A DNA stretch of 64,000 bases, taken from positions 1 through 64,000 of the forward strand of contig SFHI01000004.1 in NCBI GenBank assembly GCA_004555705.1, in the 5' to 3' direction. Shown here piece after piece: positions 61,588 to 64,000 of this stretch. Both the position numbers and the translations under genes were made by a program. The notes beneath the pieces are model-generated. The model ran no database searches. It was given only the letters and a program-made list of their open reading frames with translations, and was not told the origin of the DNA. The stretch's first letter is position 1. Each line of letters opens with the position of its first letter. The stretch comes from Clostridiales bacterium (lineage in GTDB: Bacteria; Bacillota; Clostridia; Oscillospirales; Oscillospiraceae).

Positions 61588-62664
61588 TTACAGAACGTGG
61601 ATATTCTCCTTATCAAACCGAATGTACGCCTGCTCTCCAACGGCGAAAATCCGCTTGTTCTTGGGATTAAAATCCGTAATCTTCACCAGGGTGTCCCCCA
61701 CCATCACATGGTAGTTCTGGTAGGAGCCCATAAAGCAGGACACGATCACCTTGCAGGGCAGCTGGCCCTGCTCCGCGAGAACCGCGGACTCCGGCCGCAG
61801 CACCAGCGTGCAGTCCGCACCCTGGTCGATATTGGCCACGCCTGTCACATCCACCGGGATGTCATTGACCATGACCGTTCCCTCATTCCCGTCCTTTCGG
61901 GTCAGCGGCCCCCGGAGGAAGTTGGCCTCTCCGATGAAGTCCGCCACAAATTCGTTGGCCGGGTGGTAGTAGATTTCCTGGGGGGTGCCGATCTGGGCCA
62001 CCACGCCCTTGTTCATAATGATGATCTGATCGGACAGGGCCATGGCCTCGGACTGGTCGTGGGTCACATAGATGGCGGTGATGCCCGCCTCCTGCTGAAT
62101 CCGGCGAATCTCCGTGCGCATAGTTACCCGGAGCTTGGCGTCCAGGTTGCTGAGTGGCTCGTCAAAGAGCAGCACTCCGGGCTCCAGCACCAGGGCCCGG
62201 GCCAGGGCCACCCGCTGCTGCTGGCCGCCGGAGAGCTGATTGGTCATCCGTTCCTCCATTCCCTCCAGACCCACCAGCTTGAGAATTTTGGTGACCTTCT
62301 CCCGGATGGTGGCTTTGTCCAGCTTCCGCAGCTTCAGACCATAGGCCACGTTGTCGTAGATGTTGTAATGGGGCAGCAGGGCGTAGCTCTGGAACACCAT
62401 GGCGGTGTCCCGCTTGTTGGGGGTCAGGGCATTGATGGGCTCGCCACCCAGGTAGATTTCGCCCTCGTCAGGGCTTTCGAAGCCCGCGATCATCCGTAAG
62501 GTGGTGGTTTTGCCGCAGCCGGAGGGGCCCAGCAATGTCACGAAGGAGCCCGGAGTGATCTCCAGGGTGGTATCCTTCACCGCGTAGAAATCCTTGCCGG
62601 TTTTGGGATCCTTATAGATTTTGGAAATATGCTCCAGGCGCACGCCTTTTTTCTCTTTTGCCAT
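61588..62664 (-). CDS. ABC importer ATPase, Fe3+/polyamine/phosphonate (FbpC/PotA/PhnT) type
   Basis: This 358-residue ATPase has Walker A LLGPSGCGKTTT near residue 45, Q-loop FQSYALLPHYNIYDN, signature NQLSGGQQQR near 142, Walker B LLFDEPLSNLDA and switch YVTHDQSEAM. A C-terminal TOBE-like regulatory region (about 240-358) follows, containing LVLRPESAVL. This subgroup serves ferric-iron, spermidine/putrescine or 2-aminoethylphosphonate importers; the substrate cannot be told without the binding protein, which would lie beyond the window. It starts one base after the permease stop, in the same operon. Confidence 0.92.
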   Translation of the reverse strand: MAKEKKGVRLEHISKIYKDPKTGKDFYAVKDTTLEITPGSFVTLLGPSGCGKTTTLRMIAGFESPDEGEIYLGGEPINALTPNKRDTAMVFQSYALLPHYNIYDNVAYGLKLRKLDKATIREKVTKILKLVGLEGMEERMTNQLSGGQQQRVALARALVLEPGVLLFDEPLSNLDAKLRVTMRTEIRRIQQEAGITAIYVTHDQSEAMALSDQIIIMNKGVVAQIGTPQEIYYHPANEFVADFIGEANFLRGPLTRKDGNEGTVMVNDIPVDVTGVANIDQGADCTLVLRPESAVLAEQGQLPCKVIVSCFMGSYQNYHVMVGDTLVKITDFNPKNKRIFAVGEQAYIRFDKENIHVL

Positions 62665-62665
62665 A

Positions 62666-64000
62666 TTATTGAGCCTCCTTGAGTATCCGGCTGGTTCCGA
62701 AATATTTGATGACCAGGTTCATCAGCAGCACCGAGCCATAGGTAATGGCTATCAGGATGGTGGCAAAGGCGCAGGCGATGCCGTAGGAACCCTTCTCCGC
62801 GAACTCGTTGATCTGCACGGTAATGAGCAAAAACTGGGGTGTTACCAGCAGGATGATGGCGGAAATGGCGGTAATGCTGCGGACAAAGGCGGTCACCAGG
62901 CCGCTGAGGAAGGAATCCTTGATCAGGGGCAGCGTCACCGTCATAAAGACCTTGAAGCTGTCCGCGCCCATGTCGTAGGCGGATTCCTCGATGCTCTTGT
63001 CAATCTGGCGCAAAGCGGAAATGCCGCTGCGGGTACCCGTGGGCAGGGAGCGCACCACGAATACAATAATCAGAACCGCCGCGCTGCCGTAAATCCCCTG
63101 CAAAAAGCCCGTGCCGAACACGCCGTTGACAAAGCCCCGGATATAGCCGATGCCCAGCACCGTGCCCGGAACCGCCATGGCCAGCATGGAAACGAACTCG
63201 ATAAAGCCCTTGGCCTTAAACTTCCGCTTTACCACCAGGTAGGAAATAATCATGCTGAGCAGTGCCGTAATGGGAGCGGAGGCCATGGACAGCAGGAAGG
63301 AATCCCGGAAGGCTTTCAGCCCCTTATACTTCGTAAATACCAGCTTGAACCACTTGGTCGTCAGGTTGAAATTGTAACCCCAGGTTGTGAACAGGCCGCC
63401 GAAGGGCACGCAGATGTACATCAGAATTACGAACAGCGCGATTCCGGAGCAGAGCACTGTCAGTGGGATGGTCACGGACTTGTCCTCAATGGCCATGCGC
63501 GCCCGGGAGGCCTTGCCGGTTAGGGTGGCGGCGGTCTTTTTCTCCAGGACGTACTTCTGCACCAGGTACATAGCCAGGGTGATGGTCAGCAGCACCACGG
63601 CCATAGCCGCCGCGCCCTGCTTGTCGTAGGCTCCGGTGATCTGCAGGTAGATGGTGGTTGCCAGCGTATCATAGGAGCCGCCGATGATCATAGGGTTGGC
63701 AAAGTCCGCGATGGACTCAATAAAGGTCACTAAGAAGGCGTTGCCCAGGCCCGGAAGGATCAGCGGCAGTGTCACGCTGGTAAACACCTTGAAGCGGGAA
63801 GCGCCCATGTCCCGGGCAGCCTCCTCCAGACTGGGATCGATGTTCTTCAGCAGACCTTTCAGCATCATGTAGCACACCGGGAAGAAAGTCAGCGACTGGA
63901 CGACAACGATGCCCCAGTAGCCGTAGACACTGTTGTCATAGATATGCAGCAGATACCGTGTGATGATGCCCGCCTTGCCGAAGAGCATGATCATGGACAG
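62666..64000 (-). CDS. ABC importer permease, fused double-domain (FbpB-like), 5' end beyond window
   Basis: The 444 visible residues contain two BPD-type permease domains in one chain. The first has the EAA loop LEEAARDMGASRFKVFTSVTLPLILPG near residues 35-61. The second has IEESAYDMGADSFKVFMTVTLPLIKDS in the C-terminal third. About ten membrane helices are seen. Fused permeases of this kind belong to Fe3+ (FbpB/SfuB) and phosphonate-type importers, matching the neighbouring ATPase. The frame stays open to the window edge, so the internal ATG near 63994 is not taken as the real start. Confidence 0.88.
   Translation of the reverse strand: MSMIMLFGKAGIITRYLLHIYDNSVYGYWGIVVVQSLTFFPVCYMMLKGLLKNIDPSLEEAARDMGASRFKVFTSVTLPLILPGLGNAFLVTFIESIADFANPMIIGGSYDTLATTIYLQITGAYDKQGAAAMAVVLLTITLAMYLVQKYVLEKKTAATLTGKASRARMAIEDKSVTIPLTVLCSGIALFVILMYICVPFGGLFTTWGYNFNLTTKWFKLVFTKYKGLKAFRDSFLLSMASAPITALLSMIISYLVVKRKFKAKGFIEFVSMLAMAVPGTVLGIGYIRGFVNGVFGTGFLQGIYGSAAVLIIVFVVRSLPTGTRSGISALRQIDKSIEESAYDMGADSFKVFMTVTLPLIKDSFLSGLVTAFVRSITAISAIILLVTPQFLLITVQINEFAEKGSYGIACAFATILIAITYGSVLLMNLVIKYFGTSRILKEAQ

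Overview
The window reads as a chromosomal segment of a GC-rich, anaerobic, low-oxygen Gram-positive bacterium of class Clostridia, most likely an uncultured gut member of the Oscillospirales. The supporting genes are a PolC-type DNA polymerase III, an anaerobic NrdD ribonucleotide reductase, acetate kinase, an AtpI/AtpZ-headed ATP synthase operon, LytTR/GHKL signalling and the SCIFF ranthipeptide with its radical-SAM maturase. No rRNA, tRNA, CRISPR array, transposase or phage gene was seen. The species assignment is inference.

Layout. 1-3,800: feoA (cut by the window edge) with a strong promoter and operator, a GIY-YIG protein, a membrane protein, a FlK-like thioesterase, an APH-type kinase and uridine phosphorylase. 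3,800-14,570 (minus strand): a translation, isoprenoid and envelope operon pyrH-frr-uppS-cdsA-dxr-rseP-ispG-polC. 14,680-26,900: glnS, a small kinase-like protein, a frameshifted tocopherol-cyclase-like gene, pepT and a GNAT gene, ackA divergent from tmcAL, a YitT protein, a broken nrdD under two NrdR boxes, and galM. 27,000-32,700: a cysteine-rich unknown and the recD2-comF-mreB-membrane-protein operon. 32,780-40,190: a complete F1Fo ATP synthase operon. 40,460-49,190: asnS, a purine permease, an M28 peptidase, and the SCIFF, maturase, PLP-decarboxylase and phosphoesterase cluster. 49,590-55,000: a LytTR regulator, a sensorless GHKL kinase and a two-subunit ABC exporter with a LytTR operator in front. 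55,330-64,000: a FAD-disulfide-reductase/rhodanese/sulfite-reductase fusion with a YeiH transporter, a GH4 glycosidase, an EEP-family phosphatase, and an Fe3+/phosphonate-type ABC importer that runs off the window.

The most unusual content lies between genes. Nine intergenic loci carry a modular palindromic repeat. Its outer arms resemble GATAAATTGTTGTTTA and its complement, and they enclose one of three unrelated inner palindromes: a GTCATTGCGAACC core, a TAGGGGCGGATA core or a GTCATCCCGAGC core. One locus is nested in a third shell. A second family, seen twice, is a 163-bp element that is one long imperfect hairpin from end to end. No transposase is encoded here, so any mobilisation would have to act in trans.

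Other points worth attention: the ATP synthase c subunit has the two-carboxylate (E31/E64) pattern of a Na+-type rotor; nrdD lacks about 17 codons and is frameshifted; and a 21-bp-phased direct repeat before the ABC exporter matches a LytTR/AgrA-type operator. Most housekeeping promoters found are sigma-A-like with a 17-bp spacer, and several starts were moved to TTG or GTG because only those codons have a well-placed ribosome binding site.
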